NCBI RefSeq assembly: GCF_002217285.1
Contig: NZ_MUGW01000008.1
Location: forward strand, 320,396-384,395
DNA length: 64,000 nt
Direction: 5' to 3'
From: Flavobacterium hercynium
GTDB taxonomy: Bacteria; Bacteroidota; Bacteroidia; Flavobacteriales; Flavobacteriaceae
Part shown: positions 8,884-16,537 of the stretch, piece by piece
How positions within the stretch are numbered: position 1 is the first letter of the stretch
Layout: each line of letters begins with the position of its first letter
Program-made: the position numbers and the translations under genes
Notes under the pieces: generated by a model
Database searches by the model: none
Seen by the model: the letters and a program-made list of their open reading frames with translations, nothing else
Told to the model about the DNA's origin: nothing

Positions 8884-9219
8884 ATGAGCGACGATTTAAA
8901 ACCAAGATTTATTGAGTCTTTAAAAAGAAACAATGATCAGATTAGAGAAGACAGAGCCAAAACAATTGGTGAAGATTCAGAGTTAATTTACAGACGTAGA
9001 GTTGAAGATATAGAATTAAAAATAAAGAGACTCGAAAGAGAGCAAGAAGGATTAATCGACATTAGTCCGCTGGATAAAAACAGTTTGACATTTGCTGATT
9101 TCCAACCGGAAGCCTTTGTTCAGAAAGACATGGAACTTTCGTTGACCATTAGAAATTTAAACATTCAGTTTGAAGTAACAAAAAAGAGATTCGAATATTT
9201 ATTTGGTAAAACATTTTAG
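8884..9219 (+). CDS. Small coiled-coil protein, unknown function
   Basis: 111 residues, highly charged and helical. Residues about 28-56 (YRRRVEDIELKIKRLEREQEGL) form a clear coiled coil with heptad leucines/isoleucines, and a second helix near the C-terminus ends in FEYLFGKTF. There is no signal peptide or membrane segment and I recognise no family. Its stop is 2 bp from the start of the VWA gene, so the two are co-translated and it is probably the VWA protein's partner or adaptor. That role is inferred from position only. Confidence 0.7.
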   Translation: MSDDLKPRFIESLKRNNDQIREDRAKTIGEDSELIYRRRVEDIELKIKRLEREQEGLIDISPLDKNSLTFADFQPEAFVQKDMELSLTIRNLNIQFEVTKKRFEYLFGKTF

Positions 9220-9221
9220 TT

Positions 9222-10094
9222 ATGGGAGGTACAAGATACGATTTCGGTGCACGCGAAAGCAGAGCAAAAAAAGTAGGTTATGCTAGTAAATCAGCTAGCG
9301 AGATATTTACACAAAATGCGTTACGAATGGCGCATGAATCTATGAACCCAAATGGTGTGGTTTTTAGAGAAGCAAGAGATTCAGAAGTTCATCCAAATAC
9401 AGTTCCAATTATTTTAGGTCTTGACGTTACAGGAAGTATGGGACACATTCCACATGAACTAATCAAAGAAGGTCTACCTAAACTAATGGGTGGAATCATT
9501 CAGGGAGGCGTTCCGGATCCGGCTCTTTTATTCTTAGGAATTGGCGATCATGAATGCGACAGATATCCGCTTCAGGTAGGACAATTTGAATCTGGAGATG
9601 AAGAACTAGACATGTGGTTGACTAGAACATACATCGAAGGCGGTGGTGGTGGAAACATGGGCGAAAGCTATTTATTAGCCTGGTATTTTGCAGCCTTTCA
9701 TACCAAAACAGATGCTTTTGATAAAAGAGGCCAAAAAGGATTGTTGTTTACGGTTGGTGACGAACCAGGACTAAAAACACTTCCAGCTTCGGCCATAAAA
9801 GAAATTATGGGACAGGGACAACAGACATATACACATCTTGAGTTACTGGCAGAAGCGCAAAAAAAATACGATGTATATCACATAAGCGTACTGCATTCAG
9901 GTCAGGCAATTGATGCAGATGAAGAATGGAAAGCTTTGTTAGGACAAAACTGCCTTTCAATTGAAGACCATAGAGAAATTCCAAACGTAATTAAAAAAAT
10001 CATCTGTGACAAACACAAAACGTCTGTTTCAGGTTTAGCAAAACCAGATTCAACTGCAACCACAGATAATTTAGACAACATAGAAATGCTTTAA
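9222..10094 (+). CDS. VWA (von Willebrand A) domain protein
   Basis: 290 residues, cytoplasmic by appearance. A MIDAS metal-binding motif is visible as DVTGSMG (Asp68, Thr70, Ser72), followed by the expected alternating strands and helices: LLFLGIGDHECD, a glycine-rich loop GGGGGNMGES, and GLLFTVGDEPG. Such proteins usually act as metal-dependent protein-binding scaffolds, and many stand next to AAA or helicase motors. Here it follows the coiled-coil protein by 2 bp and lies in the NAD/ADP-ribose block, unlike the membrane VWA proteins of the Bat operon further on. Its ligand is unknown; the giant helicase protein is a candidate. Confidence 0.8.
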   Translation: MGGTRYDFGARESRAKKVGYASKSASEIFTQNALRMAHESMNPNGVVFREARDSEVHPNTVPIILGLDVTGSMGHIPHELIKEGLPKLMGGIIQGGVPDPALLFLGIGDHECDRYPLQVGQFESGDEELDMWLTRTYIEGGGGGNMGESYLLAWYFAAFHTKTDAFDKRGQKGLLFTVGDEPGLKTLPASAIKEIMGQGQQTYTHLELLAEAQKKYDVYHISVLHSGQAIDADEEWKALLGQNCLSIEDHREIPNVIKKIICDKHKTSVSGLAKPDSTATTDNLDNIEML

Positions 10095-10196
10095 AACTTT
10101 AAAACTTTGCGACTTTGCGACTTTTCGTGATAAGAAGATGATAAGAACGTGATTTTTTTAAGCAAAAAGCAAAGAGATAAGATATATAATTAAGAA

Positions 10197-11279
10197 ATGA
10201 AAACAGCGAAAATAGTTATAGGTTTAGGATTTGGTGATGAGGGAAAAGGCATAACAACAGATTTTCTGGCAAAACAAAACCCTGAATCTATAGTTATTCG
10301 CTTTTCAGGAGGACAACAAGCCGCGCATACCGTTATGATCGGTGACAGAAAACACGTTCACTCAAGTTTTGCAAGTGGTGCACTTCGCGGTTTGCCGTCT
10401 TATTTTAGTGAACATTGCACTATTCACCCCGTTTTTTTAGTCAATGAAGCCGAAGAGTTAAAAGCGCAAAACGGAAGTTTAGAACTTTACATTCATCCGC
10501 TGGCAAAAATTACAACCCCTTTTGATGTCTGGCACAACAGAAGCAATGCCAAAAATATCGATCACGGAACTTGCGGAAAAGGCGTTGGCTCAACCATGAA
10601 GCGTAATGAAGGACCGTATAAATTATTTGCGATCGACTTGATAGCACCACGAGAAATGTTAATCGAAAAGTTGAGTAAAATCGCTTATTACTATGGTTTT
10701 TTAGATCCGCTTGAAGTCGATCATGAAGTAAGTCACTACATTGAAACGATCGAAAAAACAAAATGGAATATTTGCGATTACAGCTTTTTAGCAAAATACG
10801 ATCATTTAATTTTTGAAGGAAGTCAGGGTATTTTACTGGATATGGATCACGGTGTATTTCCTAATGTAACGTATGCCAATACAACTTCAAAAAATGCTAT
10901 CGAAATTTGTACTAAACTAAAAATCGAAGATGTTGAGGTTTATTACGTAACAAGAAGTTATGCAACTCGTCACGGTCACGGCTGGATGAGTAATGAAAGA
11001 GAATTAAAATTAAAAAATGACGAAGAAGAAACCTGTGTTTTTAATACCTATCAAAAACATTTGCGTTTTGGTGATCTTGATTATAAACTGCTGAATTATG
11101 CTTTAAAGCTAGATGCAGCTTACAGCCCGGGAGCAAAACGAAGTTTGGTTGTAACCTGTATGGATCAGCTGGAGAAAGATTATGATTTTGAGAAACTGAC
11201 AACAGAGTTCAATGAGATTTACGGATCATTTTCACCCGATTCAAAAGATTTCAAACAGATTACTTCTTTGTTTCAATAA
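10197..11279 (+). CDS. Divergent adenylosuccinate synthetase (PurA-like) paralogue
   Basis: 360 residues, against about 430 for housekeeping PurA. GTP/IMP motifs are kept: GFGDEGKG (11-18, with Asp14 and Lys17), RFSGGQQAAHT (35-45, with catalytic-type His44), TCGKGVGSTMKRN, and FEGSQGILLDMDHG followed by NTTSKNA. The GTP-loop GGNNAGHT of normal PurA is GGQQAAHT here, and the late GPFPTE region is replaced by RHGHGWMSNE. The enzyme class joins aspartate to a purine nucleotide using GTP. The changed pocket and the setting suggest a different purine-containing substrate, perhaps an NAD- or ADP-ribose-derived nucleotide. It should not be annotated as the purine-biosynthesis enzyme without testing. 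Confidence 0.75.
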   Translation: MKTAKIVIGLGFGDEGKGITTDFLAKQNPESIVIRFSGGQQAAHTVMIGDRKHVHSSFASGALRGLPSYFSEHCTIHPVFLVNEAEELKAQNGSLELYIHPLAKITTPFDVWHNRSNAKNIDHGTCGKGVGSTMKRNEGPYKLFAIDLIAPREMLIEKLSKIAYYYGFLDPLEVDHEVSHYIETIEKTKWNICDYSFLAKYDHLIFEGSQGILLDMDHGVFPNVTYANTTSKNAIEICTKLKIEDVEVYYVTRSYATRHGHGWMSNERELKLKNDEEETCVFNTYQKHLRFGDLDYKLLNYALKLDAAYSPGAKRSLVVTCMDQLEKDYDFEKLTTEFNEIYGSFSPDSKDFKQITSLFQ

Positions 11280-11287
11280 AGAAAAAA

Positions 11288-11815
11288 ATGAAATACAATA
11301 TAGATAACATAGCTCCGGAAAGTAAATTTTTATTTTTCTGGGGACATCAGCCCAATAAGGACGGAAAAATTTCTAAAACCTGTTTCAGTCAATGGTGGCT
11401 GAGCGGGTTCAAAGTAGATAAAGTAACCTACAAAACGGCGGAACACTGGATGATGGCAAAAAAAGCCGAATTGTTTCAGGATCACGAAACCTTAGAAAAA
11501 ATACTGGATGCAGATTCTCCGGCAGAAGCTAAAAAGTTAGGTCGTGAAGTAAAAAACTACGATGATAAAGTATGGCTGGCAAACCGATACGAAATCGTAA
11601 AACAAGGAAATTATCATAAGTTCAGTCAAAACCGTGAACTACAAACGTTCCTCCTCAATACCAAAGATCGTGTTATTGTCGAAGCAAGTCCTGTAGACCC
11701 AATCTGGGGAATCGGAATGGCGAGTGATGATAAGGACGTTTTGAATGTAGCGAAATGGAAAGGTTTGAATCTTTTAGGATTTGCTTTAATGGAAGTTAGG
11801 GACGAATTACAATAA
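11288..11815 (+). CDS. NADAR-domain protein (YbiA/RibX-like ADP-ribose glycosidase)
   Basis: 175 residues covering one NADAR domain. Motifs are FFWGHQPNKDG near the start, YKTAEHWMMAKKAELF, VWLANRYEIVKQGNYHKFSQN, and EASPVDPIWGIG followed by WKGLNLLGFALMEVRD at the end. Members remove N-glycosidically linked groups; some NADAR proteins reverse ADP-ribosylation of guanine in nucleic acid as antitoxins to DarT-type toxins, and YbiA acts on riboflavin intermediates. It begins 8 bp after the PurA-like gene. With the macrodomain and ARH proteins downstream, it points to removal of ADP-ribose from nucleobases or nucleic acid. No DarT-like toxin is visible in this window. Confidence 0.9.
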   Translation: MKYNIDNIAPESKFLFFWGHQPNKDGKISKTCFSQWWLSGFKVDKVTYKTAEHWMMAKKAELFQDHETLEKILDADSPAEAKKLGREVKNYDDKVWLANRYEIVKQGNYHKFSQNRELQTFLLNTKDRVIVEASPVDPIWGIGMASDDKDVLNVAKWKGLNLLGFALMEVRDELQ

Positions 11816-11822
11816 TTGAATT

Positions 11823-12236
11823 ATGGAAACAACAACATTATATCGACCTGTAGGATTGAAGGAAATGGAACTGATTGCGGAATCAGATTATACAAACTTT
11901 CCTCCAAGACTGGATTGGCAACCTATTTTTTATCCTGTAACGAATCAGCAATATGCAGAACAGATCGCTTTAGAATGGAACACTGTTGATGAGTTTTCGG
12001 GTTTTATTGGAATTGTAACTGCTTTTGAAGTTAAAACTGCTTTTTTAGATAAATATGATGTTCAAAATGTAGGAGATAGAAATCACAATGAACTTTGGAT
12101 TCCATCTGAAGAGCTGGTTGATTTTAATTCTAATATCGTTGGACAAATTGAAATTGTAAAAGTATATTTTACTGATCGTTCATTATTAAGTTCTAATGAT
12201 GACCTGAAAGTTAAATTAAATGAATTTAGAAAATGA
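11823..12236 (+). CDS. Small conserved protein of ADP-ribose neighbourhoods, unknown function
   Basis: 137 residues, cytoplasmic. It opens with [14 protein letters not shown] and contains [30 protein letters not shown] and [15 protein letters not shown]. Similar sequences are, to my recollection, often auto-labelled ADP-ribosylation/crystallin J1, but it has none of the acid motifs of that hydrolase. The order of an early YR strand, a central strand-rich part and a late E-containing strand would suit a small ADP-ribosyltransferase-like or ligand-binding fold; this is weak inference. It starts 7 bp after the NADAR gene and overlaps the macrodomain gene by 4 bp (ATGA), so it is co-translated with it. 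Confidence 0.65.
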   Translation: METTTLYRPVGLKEMELIAESDYTNFPPRLDWQPIFYPVTNQQYAEQIALEWNTVDEFSGFIGIVTAFEVKTAFLDKYDVQNVGDRNHNELWIPSEELVDFNSNIVGQIEIVKVYFTDRSLLSSNDDLKVKLNEFRK

Positions 12237-12748
12237 TTCTAGAACTTCTTAAAACTGATATAACCGAAATTAAGGTTGATGCAATTGTAAATGCTGCAAA
12301 TACTTCTTTGCTTGGTGGCGGCGGTGTGGATGGAGCAATTCATCGTAAAGGAGGAAAAGAAATTTTAGAAGATTGTATCAAAATTCGTAACAGGCAAGGA
12401 GGGTGTAATACTGGTGAAGCAGTAATTACAACAGCAGGAAATCTTCCGGCAAAGTATGTCATTCATACCGTAGGACCAGTTTGGAATGGTGATAAAGAGG
12501 AAAAGTCAAAATTATTAGCACGTTGTTATGAGAATAGTTTAAACCTTGCTATTGAGAACGGAATCAAAACGATTGCTTTTCCAAATATCAGTACAGGAAT
12601 TTACCATTTTCCAAAAGATAAAGCGGCACAAATTGCGATAAAAACAGTAAAAGATTTTGATAAAATTGCAGAAATAGAGAAAGTAATATTTGTCTGTTTT
12701 GATGATGAAAACTATCAAATCTACAAAGAGATTCTAGAAATAGAATAA
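12233..12748 (+). CDS. Macrodomain protein, MacroD/YmdB type (ADP-ribose hydrolase)
   Basis: 171 residues, a complete single macrodomain. The ADP-ribose-binding motifs are plain: [23 protein letters not shown] (Asn20, Asn23, the glycine loop at 28-31 and Asp33), and the distal loop [12 protein letters not shown]. This arrangement is that of MacroD enzymes, which hydrolyse O-acetyl-ADP-ribose and ADP-ribosyl-aspartate/glutamate. Family members commonly have Gly after GIY where this has His. The 4-bp overlap with the preceding gene argues for coupled translation. Confidence 0.93.
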   Translation: MILELLKTDITEIKVDAIVNAANTSLLGGGGVDGAIHRKGGKEILEDCIKIRNRQGGCNTGEAVITTAGNLPAKYVIHTVGPVWNGDKEEKSKLLARCYENSLNLAIENGIKTIAFPNISTGIYHFPKDKAAQIAIKTVKDFDKIAEIEKVIFVCFDDENYQIYKEILEIE

Positions 12749-12805
12749 TAAAATATAAAGCATGCACAATTAGAACATTGTGTATTATGAAAAAGAATAG
12801 AAAAA

Positions 12806-13348
12806 ATGAATGAAAATATAGCAAAAAGCGTCAGCAAGTTTTTAAGTCTGGTGCTTCGACATTCGCCTGAAAAAATCGGATTAAAATTAGACGAAAACGG
12901 TTGGGCAGATGTGGCAGAATTAATTGCAAAATGCAATAAAAAAGGGCAAAAGTTAAATCCAGAACTTTTAGATTACGTTGTAGAAAATAACGATAAAAAG
13001 CGTTTCGCTTATAGTGACGATAAAACTAAAATCCGTGCAAGTCAGGGACATTCTATTTCGGTAGAATTAAATTTAGCAGAAACAGAACCATTAGATTTTT
13101 TATACCACGGAACAGTTGGTAAATTCATGGAAAGCATAAGAAATGAAGGTTTGAAAAAAATGAGTCGTCAGCATGTGCATTTGAGTAAAGACAAGGAAAC
13201 CGCGATAAAAGTAGGAAGTAGAAGAGGAGCTCCTCAAATATTAACCATTAGAAGTGGTGCCATGTTTAAGGATGGGTTTAAATTTTATTTATCCGATAAT
13301 AATGTTTGGCTGACAGATGAAGTTCCGGCAAAATACATTGAATTTTAA
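12806..13348 (+). CDS. kptA: RNA 2'-phosphotransferase KptA/Tpt1
   Basis: 180 residues, the normal length. Arg18-His19 in the SLVLRHSP start, the winged-helix part NGWADVAELI, IRASQGHS, YHGT (His101), HVHLSKD and VWLTDEVP all match KptA. The enzyme uses NAD+ to remove an internal 2'-phosphate left by some RNA ligases, forming ADP-ribose-1'',2''-cyclic phosphate and nicotinamide. Both products could be processed here: nicotinamide by the Nampt-like enzyme, and the cyclic phosphate by macrodomain or phosphatase activities. No RNA ligase gene is visible in the window. Some Tpt1 proteins also ADP-ribosylate RNA ends. Confidence 0.95.
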   Translation: MNENIAKSVSKFLSLVLRHSPEKIGLKLDENGWADVAELIAKCNKKGQKLNPELLDYVVENNDKKRFAYSDDKTKIRASQGHSISVELNLAETEPLDFLYHGTVGKFMESIRNEGLKKMSRQHVHLSKDKETAIKVGSRRGAPQILTIRSGAMFKDGFKFYLSDNNVWLTDEVPAKYIEF

Positions 13349-13350
13349 TC

Positions 13351-14082
13351 ATGAAACGAACAATAGTTTTTGGAGATATTCACGGAGGGTTAAAAGCGCT
13401 GGTTCAATTATTAGAAGGCGTTACGCTGTCTGAAAATGACAGGTTGGTTTTCTTAGGCGATTATGTCGACGGTTGGAGCGAGTCAGCACAAGTTATTGAT
13501 TTTCTTATAGCATTATCTCAAAAACATGAATGCATTTTTATAAAAGGAAATCATGATGTTTGGTGTCAGGAATGGCTGGAGAAAGATGTTGTAAATGAAA
13601 TTTGGTTTTTACACGGCGGAAAATCAACTATCGAAAGTTATCAAAGCATTGCTAATACAACAAAACAAAAGCATCTTGATTTCTTTAATGCAATGAAAGA
13701 TTATTTTGTTGATGAAAATAACAACCTCTATATTCATGCCGGTTTTTCATCCATGCATGGCCCATCGAAAGAACATTATCAAACTAATTTTTCATGGGAC
13801 AGAACATTGTGGGAAATGGCTTTGACAATGGATAACCGAATCAAGAAAGATTCACTTTCTTATCCTAAAAGATTATTGCTCTTTAATGAAATTTATATCG
13901 GGCACACGCCAACACTTCATTACGATGTCGATGTTCCGATGCAAGGCTGTAATGTTTGGAATATTGATACCGGAGCAGGTTTCCATGGAAAGCTTTCCTG
14001 TATTGATGTAGAAACAAAAGTATTTTGGCAAAGTGATGTCGTACAGACATTGTATGAAAATGAAAAAGGAAGAAATAAGTAA
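13351..14082 (+). CDS. PPP-type metallophosphatase
   Basis: 243 residues with the three metal-binding motifs of the calcineurin-like PPP family: GDIHG (8-12), GDYVDG (36-41) and GNHD (66-69), plus a later YIGHTP. It resembles bacterial serine/threonine phosphatases and ApaH-like dinucleoside polyphosphatases. It starts 2 bp after kptA, like the phosphatases often paired with RNA-repair enzymes (Pnkp and similar), so a substrate such as an RNA end or an ADP-ribose phosphate is plausible. No signal peptide is present. The substrate is not decided by sequence. Confidence 0.85.
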   Translation: MKRTIVFGDIHGGLKALVQLLEGVTLSENDRLVFLGDYVDGWSESAQVIDFLIALSQKHECIFIKGNHDVWCQEWLEKDVVNEIWFLHGGKSTIESYQSIANTTKQKHLDFFNAMKDYFVDENNNLYIHAGFSSMHGPSKEHYQTNFSWDRTLWEMALTMDNRIKKDSLSYPKRLLLFNEIYIGHTPTLHYDVDVPMQGCNVWNIDTGAGFHGKLSCIDVETKVFWQSDVVQTLYENEKGRNK

Positions 14083-14086
14083 GAAA

Positions 14087-15025
14087 ATGAAAAACAAAAT
14101 AGTATCTGGTTTATTTGGTGTCGGAATAGGTGATGCTTTAGGTGTTCCTGTTGAATTTAAATCAAGAGAATATTTAAAAGCAAATCCAGTTGTCGATATG
14201 ATGGGTTTCATGTGCTGGCATCAGCCGCCAGGAACATTTAGCGACGATAGCTCCTTAGCTTTTTGTACTGCTGAAAGTTTATGCAAAGGTTTAGATGTAG
14301 AAGATATGGCTATAACTTTTGTAAAATGGATGCAGGAAGGATATTGGGGAGCTCATCATAAAGTATTTGATATTGGAGGAACTACAAGACATTCTTTAGC
14401 AAGAGTTGCAAAAGGAGAATCTGCTAGAAACTCGGGAAATTTTTTTGCTGAAGATAACGGCAATGGGTCATTAATGCGTATTTTGCCGTTGGTTTTTTAT
14501 CTTCAAATAGAAAATGATATTGAGGTCATTTACTTAAAAGTAAAAGAAGTTTCGTCTATAACGCATGCACATTTTAGATCTGTATTTGCTTGTTTTATTT
14601 ACGTAGTGTATTGTTTGGAAATCTTAAAAGATAAAGATAAATTCGAAGCTTATAAAGCAATGCAAATTATTGTTTCTAAGTTTCTGGACAGTAAAAGTTT
14701 TAATCCTGCAGAAATTGAATTATTCAAGCGTGTTTTAAAAAATGATATTTCAAGGTATGATGAAAACCAAATTGAATCTTCAGGTTATGTACTTCATAGT
14801 TTAGAAGCTAGTCTTTGGTGTTTTTTAAATTCGGATTCTTATGTAGAAACAGTTTTAAAAGCCGTTAATTTAGGTGGAGATACAGATACAACAGGAGCAA
14901 TTGCAGGAGGATTGGCAGGAATTCATTACGGAATAGAAAACATCCCACAAAAGTGGATTGACAATTTAGTTAGAACAAACGATATAAAGGATTTAGCAGA
15001 ACGATTATCAAAAAATATAAATTAA
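14087..15025 (+). CDS. ADP-ribosylglycohydrolase (ARH/DraG/crystallin J1 family)
   Basis: 312 residues. The start at 14087 is chosen because it follows the phosphatase stop by 4 bp and gives the family's normal beginning (MKNKIVSGLFGVGIGDALGVP); an upstream ATG at 14033 would overlap the previous gene by 50 bp. Magnesium-binding motifs are FSDDSSLA (Asp53, Asp54; usually TDDT) and LGGDTDTTGAIAGGLAG near residue 261. These enzymes hydrolyse N- or O-glycosidic ADP-ribose bonds on proteins or small molecules. It is the third ADP-ribose-releasing enzyme class in the operon. Confidence 0.93.
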   Translation: MKNKIVSGLFGVGIGDALGVPVEFKSREYLKANPVVDMMGFMCWHQPPGTFSDDSSLAFCTAESLCKGLDVEDMAITFVKWMQEGYWGAHHKVFDIGGTTRHSLARVAKGESARNSGNFFAEDNGNGSLMRILPLVFYLQIENDIEVIYLKVKEVSSITHAHFRSVFACFIYVVYCLEILKDKDKFEAYKAMQIIVSKFLDSKSFNPAEIELFKRVLKNDISRYDENQIESSGYVLHSLEASLWCFLNSDSYVETVLKAVNLGGDTDTTGAIAGGLAGIHYGIENIPQKWIDNLVRTNDIKDLAERLSKNIN

Positions 15026-15030
15026 GGATT

Positions 15031-16482
15031 ATGAACCCACTACTATTAACTGATGGTTACAAAGTTGACCACAGAAGACAATACCCGGATAAAACAACTT
15101 TAGTATATTCTAACTGGACGCCAAGAAAATCAAGAATCGAAGGTTTGGATGAGGTTGTGTTTTTTGGATTACAATATTTTATCAAAAAATATATCATTCA
15201 TGATTTTGAAGAGTATTTTTTCAAAAAGCCAAAAGAAGAAGTTGTAAAAAAATATTCTCGCAGAATCAATAATTATTTGGGTGAAAACCAAGTGGGAACG
15301 AAACATATTGAAGATTTACACGATTTAGGATATATTCCAATGGTGTTTAAAGCTTTGCCGGAAGGCGTAAGTGTACCTTTAAAAGTACCAATGTTTACGA
15401 TGTACAATACGATTCCGGAGTTTTTCTGGTTGACAAACTATTTCGAAACGTTACTTTCTGCTGTAGTTTGGTTGCCATGTAACTCAGCTACAATTGCAAA
15501 AGAATACAGAAAAGTTTTAGATAAGTATGCTGCTGAAACATCATCAGTTCCGGAATTTGTAGATTGGCAGGCGCATGATTTCTCAATGAGAGGAATGGGC
15601 GGAATCGAAGCAGCTATAACTTCTGCAGCGGGACATTTGTTGAGTTTTACAGGATCCGATACTATTCCGGTAATCGACTTCTTTGAAGAATACTACAATG
15701 CCAATTCAGATTCAGAGTTAATTGGTGGTTCTGTTGCAGCAACAGAGCATTCTGTAATGTGCATGGGAACAACAGAAGGGGAGTGCGAAACCTTCAAAAG
15801 ATTAATTACAGAAGTTTACCCAAAAGGAATTGTTTCAATCGTTTCTGATACCTGGGATTTATGGAAAGTATTAACAGATTATTTACCACGTTTAAAAGAG
15901 GACATTGTAGCAAGAGAAGGAAAAGTTGTTATTCGTCCAGATAGTGGTGACCCGGTAGATATTATTTGCGGAAATCCTGATGGAAAAACAGAAGAAGAGA
16001 AAAAAGGGGTAATAGAGCTTCTTTGGGATGTTTTTGGAGGTACAGTTAACGCAAAAGGATTTAAAGAGCTTATTCCTCAAATTGGGGCTATTTACGGCGA
16101 TAGTATTACAGTAGCGCGATCTGTTCAGATTTGTGAACGTTTAAAAGCAAAAGGTTTTGCCTCAACGAATGTAGTTCTTGGAATCGGATCTTTTACCTAC
16201 CAATACAATACCCGAGATACTTTTGGATTCGCAATGAAAGCCACTTACGGAGAAGTTGATGGAGAAGGAAGAGCTATTTTCAAAGATCCAATCACAGACG
16301 ACGGAACTAAAAAATCGGCTAAAGGTTTAATGAAAATCAATCTTGTTGATGGTGTGTACCAATTAACAGATAATGTTTCATGGGAGGAAGAAAAACAAGG
16401 TGAATTGAAAGAAGTTTTCAGAGACGGAAAACTTATAGTAGATCAGTCTTTAAGTGAAATTAGAGCAAGAATAAAAAGTTAG
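15031..16482 (+). CDS. nadV: Nicotinamide phosphoribosyltransferase (Nampt/NadV-like)
   Basis: 483 residues, full length for Nampt. Recognised elements are the N-terminal LLLTDGYKVDHRRQYP, SAAGHLLSFTGSDT, the catalytic-histidine region AATEHSVMCMG (near 240), RPDSGDP (near 306), YGDSI and GIGSFTYQYNTRDT. The usual reaction is nicotinamide plus PRPP to NMN. With a Prs-like gene in the same operon it could make NMN from ribose-5-phosphate, or, as in the phage NARP1 pathway, join nicotinamide to ADP-ribose-pyrophosphate and so rebuild NAD+ directly. It is the last gene of the block, 5 bp after the ARH gene, and is followed by a strong terminator. Confidence 0.93.
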   Translation: MNPLLLTDGYKVDHRRQYPDKTTLVYSNWTPRKSRIEGLDEVVFFGLQYFIKKYIIHDFEEYFFKKPKEEVVKKYSRRINNYLGENQVGTKHIEDLHDLGYIPMVFKALPEGVSVPLKVPMFTMYNTIPEFFWLTNYFETLLSAVVWLPCNSATIAKEYRKVLDKYAAETSSVPEFVDWQAHDFSMRGMGGIEAAITSAAGHLLSFTGSDTIPVIDFFEEYYNANSDSELIGGSVAATEHSVMCMGTTEGECETFKRLITEVYPKGIVSIVSDTWDLWKVLTDYLPRLKEDIVAREGKVVIRPDSGDPVDIICGNPDGKTEEEKKGVIELLWDVFGGTVNAKGFKELIPQIGAIYGDSITVARSVQICERLKAKGFASTNVVLGIGSFTYQYNTRDTFGFAMKATYGEVDGEGRAIFKDPITDDGTKKSAKGLMKINLVDGVYQLTDNVSWEEEKQGELKEVFRDGKLIVDQSLSEIRARIKS

Positions 16483-16507
16483 TCTATAACATTGTGTTAT
16501 AAAGCAA

Positions 16508-16537
16508 AGCTCGAATTTTAAATTCGGGCTTTTTTTT
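16508..16537 (+). terminator. Rho-independent terminator of the NAD/ADP-ribose operon
   Basis: A 10-11 bp stem (AGCTCGAATTT paired with AAATTCGGGCT, one G-T pair) with a 1-3 nt loop, directly followed by eight T residues. It lies 25 nt after the Nampt-like stop codon and closes the co-directional block. Confidence 0.9.

Noticed and set aside
10197..11279. PurZ-type enzyme for a 2-aminoadenine genome
   Set aside because: The catalytic-type aspartate of GDEGKG is kept, whereas I recall it being replaced in PurZ, and no phage or dATPase/DUF550 partner genes are nearby.
12588..12936. Minus-strand frames across the macrodomain and kptA genes
   Set aside because: Shadows of well-supported plus-strand genes, with no protein-like character.
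14033..14086. Extended ARH protein from an upstream ATG
   Set aside because: It overlaps the phosphatase gene by 50 bp and adds residues unlike the family's start.
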